From Liquorilactobacillus aquaticus DSM 21051 (GTDB taxonomy: Bacteria > Bacillota > Bacilli > Lactobacillales > Lactobacillaceae): DNA of 64,000 bases. Shown here piece after piece: positions 62,239 through 64,000 of this stretch. The DNA is taken from contig NZ_AYZD01000027.1 in the NCBI RefSeq assembly GCF_001436755.1, positions 43,438 to 107,437 of the forward strand, in the 5' to 3' direction. The notes below the pieces were generated by a model. That model did not search any database and had not been told where the DNA came from. It saw nothing but the letters and a program-made list of their open reading frames with translations. The translations under genes and the position numbers were made by a program. Each line of letters starts with the position of its first letter. The stretch's first letter is position 1.

Positions 62239-63372
62239 TTAACCAAAACCGACAATCTCAACGACTTTGGTACTCTCATTCTCTACTTGCTCTGGCAACA
62301 ATCCGATATAATACTTCTGCGTTATCATTATATTTGCGTGACCTAAGTAATGTGAGATATAGGCTAAAGAAACCTCTCCAGTTGCTAACATCATACTGGC
62401 TAAAGTATGTCTCATTGTATGCGTTGAAAATTTACTCTCCATATCTAAGTGCTTTTGAAGCTGATGATACGCTGAGTTAACTGTTTTTGCATCTGGAAGT
62501 TTCGCTTGTCTAGTTTGAAATAATAGCTGCCCTGGATTCGCAACTCCTCGTCTGAAAAGCTCTCTCCGATGAAACTCAATCCATTTGACGATCTTATTCA
62601 TTGCTTCCCGACTCACTGGAACTGTACGAATTGAATTCTTCGTCTTGGGTTCTTTAAACAAGTTATGCATTGAATCCCATGATTCATCAATTGCTATCTC
62701 ACACTTAAATTGATTGATATCCTCATATCTTAATGCTAAAGCTTCACCCACTCGCAATGCAGTTTGCGAGATTACCATCAAGACCATACGATTCACATCA
62801 CTTAAACGATAATCGTATTCCAGCAAGAAACTTTGTACTTTCCTAAAATCTTTGATTGCCATGAATTTTCTGTCATCTGACTTAGTCTTTTTGGGATCAG
62901 CCACAACTCTAATTCTGCCTCCTGCTGGATTACGATTAAGTACCCCATCATCGTACGCATCTCTCAAACAAGCACGTAAGTGACCTAAGTCTTTCCTTGC
63001 CGTTTCATGAGCTAAGTTTAAGTTGTTGAAAAACATTTGAATCTTATCTCGTGTCAATTGATCCATTCTTGTAGTTGCCAAATCTCCACGTCGAAAATGG
63101 TCTTCACTAACACGATAACTTTCCAGAGTTGCTAAACACACAACTGGTTCTTTATAGAGTTTCACCCAATCTTTATAGTAATCTATGAACTGCATTTTTG
63201 ACTTTTTAAAGGAACTTCCATTAACAAAATCGTTCTCTATCTGATACAGCCAATCTCTGGCTTCTTTTTTTGTTCTGAAACTCTTATCTTGACGTATTCT
63301 ATTAGTTCCTGAACCTCTGGAAAATTGTGCTATATACGGTAATTTACCACTTCTTTTTTGAATACTACTCAT
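62239..63372 (-). CDS. int: tyrosine site-specific integrase
   Basis: 377 residues, intact. N-terminal arm-binding domain (LPYIAQFSRGSG...SFRTKKEARDWL), SAM-like core-binding domain (~60-155), catalytic domain with Arg207 (TALRVGEAL), Lys243/245 (KEPKTKNS), His318-x-x-Arg321 (THTMRHTLA), His345 (YLGHANI) and Tyr354 (TQKYY). Closest to phage and ICE integrases of lactobacilli. Its start overlaps the DUF1643 gene end by 8 bp. Two decayed integrase remnants lie to the left. Confidence 0.92.
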   Translation of the reverse strand: MSSIQKRSGKLPYIAQFSRGSGTNRIRQDKSFRTKKEARDWLYQIENDFVNGSSFKKSKMQFIDYYKDWVKLYKEPVVCLATLESYRVSEDHFRRGDLATTRMDQLTRDKIQMFFNNLNLAHETARKDLGHLRACLRDAYDDGVLNRNPAGGRIRVVADPKKTKSDDRKFMAIKDFRKVQSFLLEYDYRLSDVNRMVLMVISQTALRVGEALALRYEDINQFKCEIAIDESWDSMHNLFKEPKTKNSIRTVPVSREAMNKIVKWIEFHRRELFRRGVANPGQLLFQTRQAKLPDAKTVNSAYHQLQKHLDMESKFSTHTMRHTLASMMLATGEVSLAYISHYLGHANIMITQKYYIGLLPEQVENESTKVVEIVGFG

Positions 63373-63931
63373 CTAACATCAGTTCCTTTTGGCACTCTTT
63401 ATTCCATTGAACTAATCTCCAATGCTCATTTCTAATTGCTAAAGGATGAACTGTTTTGTGTTGTCCATTTATCAAGTCATAAAATTTTTCTACTACAATC
63501 CCAGCTTTTTGAACTTGGTTCACAAACAATTTCATTCTATCAGTCGCAACTTGATATCTCGTTGCTAAAGAACCAATTGCAATGATTACTTTCTCTACTT
63601 CACCAACAATTTTAATTAATTCATCCATTCCATCAACTGGAAAAGCCTCACCAAGCGTTCTTTCATTAATTGTTTGCATTGGTCTTGTAAATAAATTAGC
63701 GATGATTACCCCACCAAACTTTTTCATTTCAATGATCTCGTTCTTGATCAGAATCGTCGTTAAATCTTCTTGTAACAGGCTTTTAGAACTAGGATAGTTG
63801 CTGATGATTAGTACCAATGGTTTTTCTTTATCCCATAGATACTTAGTCCAGTAGATGTCTTTTCCTTTCACTTTACGTTCGATTGTTACCGTTGCCTTCT
63901 CAAGATGCTTTCGTGTTTCATTTTCTGCCAT
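63365..63931 (-). CDS. DUF1643-domain protein
   Basis: 188 residues. LVLIISNYPSSKSLLQEDLT, GGVIIANLFTRPMQT and the C-terminal HPLAIRNEHWRLVQW fit DUF1643, small proteins of unknown function frequent on phages and mobile elements. Its stop lies inside the integrase start region and its own start overlaps the stop of the gene to the right by one base (TAATG), so three genes are translationally coupled. Confidence 0.78.
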   Translation of the reverse strand: MAENETRKHLEKATVTIERKVKGKDIYWTKYLWDKEKPLVLIISNYPSSKSLLQEDLTTILIKNEIIEMKKFGGVIIANLFTRPMQTINERTLGEAFPVDGMDELIKIVGEVEKVIIAIGSLATRYQVATDRMKLFVNQVQKAGIVVEKFYDLINGQHKTVHPLAIRNEHWRLVQWNKECQKELMLDE

Positions 63932-64000
63932 TATTCTTTACCTTCCATTTCTTTAATAACTGTCGCGGCGGCTGAGATAATTACTTGTAGCGCTACTTCA
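63931..64000 (-). CDS. unknown gene, C-terminal 22 residues only
   Basis: Cut by the right edge. Visible end: EVALQVIISAAATVIKEMEG then KE-stop. It overlaps the DUF1643 start by one base, so it is in frame as the upstream member of the operon. Too short to identify. Confidence 0.6.
   Translation of the reverse strand, partial: EVALQVIISAAATVIKEMEGKE

Noticed and set aside
1..64000. CRISPR array, tRNA or rRNA genes
   Set aside because: No regularly spaced repeats and no tRNA or rRNA signature found on either strand by reading.

Overview
The window is AT-rich, low-GC Gram-positive DNA. Gene content points to a Lactobacillaceae species: PTS-based sugar uptake, a PepV-type dipeptidase, an NADH-oxidase homologue, UPF0303 and DUF1003 proteins, strong AGGAGG ribosome binding sites, cre-type catabolite sites, and IS30 and IS3 remnants. 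An EAL-domain protein fits a Liquorilactobacillus-like relative, but genus is inference. No rRNA, tRNA or CRISPR array was seen.

Left part (1-33 kb) is metabolic chromosome. In order: the end of a DUF1003 gene with a small leader ORF; a trehalose locus (PTS transporter divergent from treR-treC, with three matching operator boxes); a MacB-like ABC exporter; a polyprenol-type membrane glycosyltransferase; an EAL protein; an NADH-oxidase homologue with Asp at the redox-Cys position; a CHAD protein; a Gfo/Idh - PTS EIIC - UPF0303 operon divergent from an RpiR regulator; type I asparaginase; a Nudix hydrolase; and an amino-acid permease that seems to start on ATT. Next comes a minus-strand cluster, pepV, then oppA - ROK kinase - glycosylasparaginase - cutC, that looks like a glyco-asparagine (GlcNAc-Asn) peptide scavenging pathway. 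A Mor-like regulator with a small membrane partner and an alr/cycA-like pair follow.

Middle (33-44 kb): a fused binding-protein/permease for polar amino acids, then a shikimate/quinate-type cluster (Old-Yellow-Enzyme reductase, a broken aroD, two paralogous MFS carriers, a shikimate dehydrogenase and a divergent LysR), then a MarR/DUF2798 pair.

Right part (44-64 kb) is accessory: aldehyde dehydrogenase, IS wreckage, an RpiB-like isomerase, a DHA2-type MFS exporter with a MarR regulator, decayed primase/integrase remnants, and then three likely anti-phage modules: a DRT-like reverse transcriptase with a structured upstream RNA, an IetAS-like AAA ATPase + subtilisin pair, and a single-chain type IIG-like methylase/nuclease. 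An intact tyrosine integrase, a DUF1643 gene and a gene cut by the window edge close it.

The most striking large-scale structure is that six 3'-terminal fragments of gpmA (phosphoglycerate mutase), all on the minus strand and most with their own hairpin terminator, sit at about 33.0, 35.2, 44.0, 44.9, 51.8 and 58.4 kb and divide the right half into cargo modules. Two of them lie in a 330-bp direct repeat. Integrase remnants sit at the right ends of two modules. This looks like serial accretion of islands at the 3' end of gpmA, and predicts an intact gpmA beyond the right edge. A second dispersed family (a short gene-end-like sequence plus a hairpin) terminates four other minus-strand operons.
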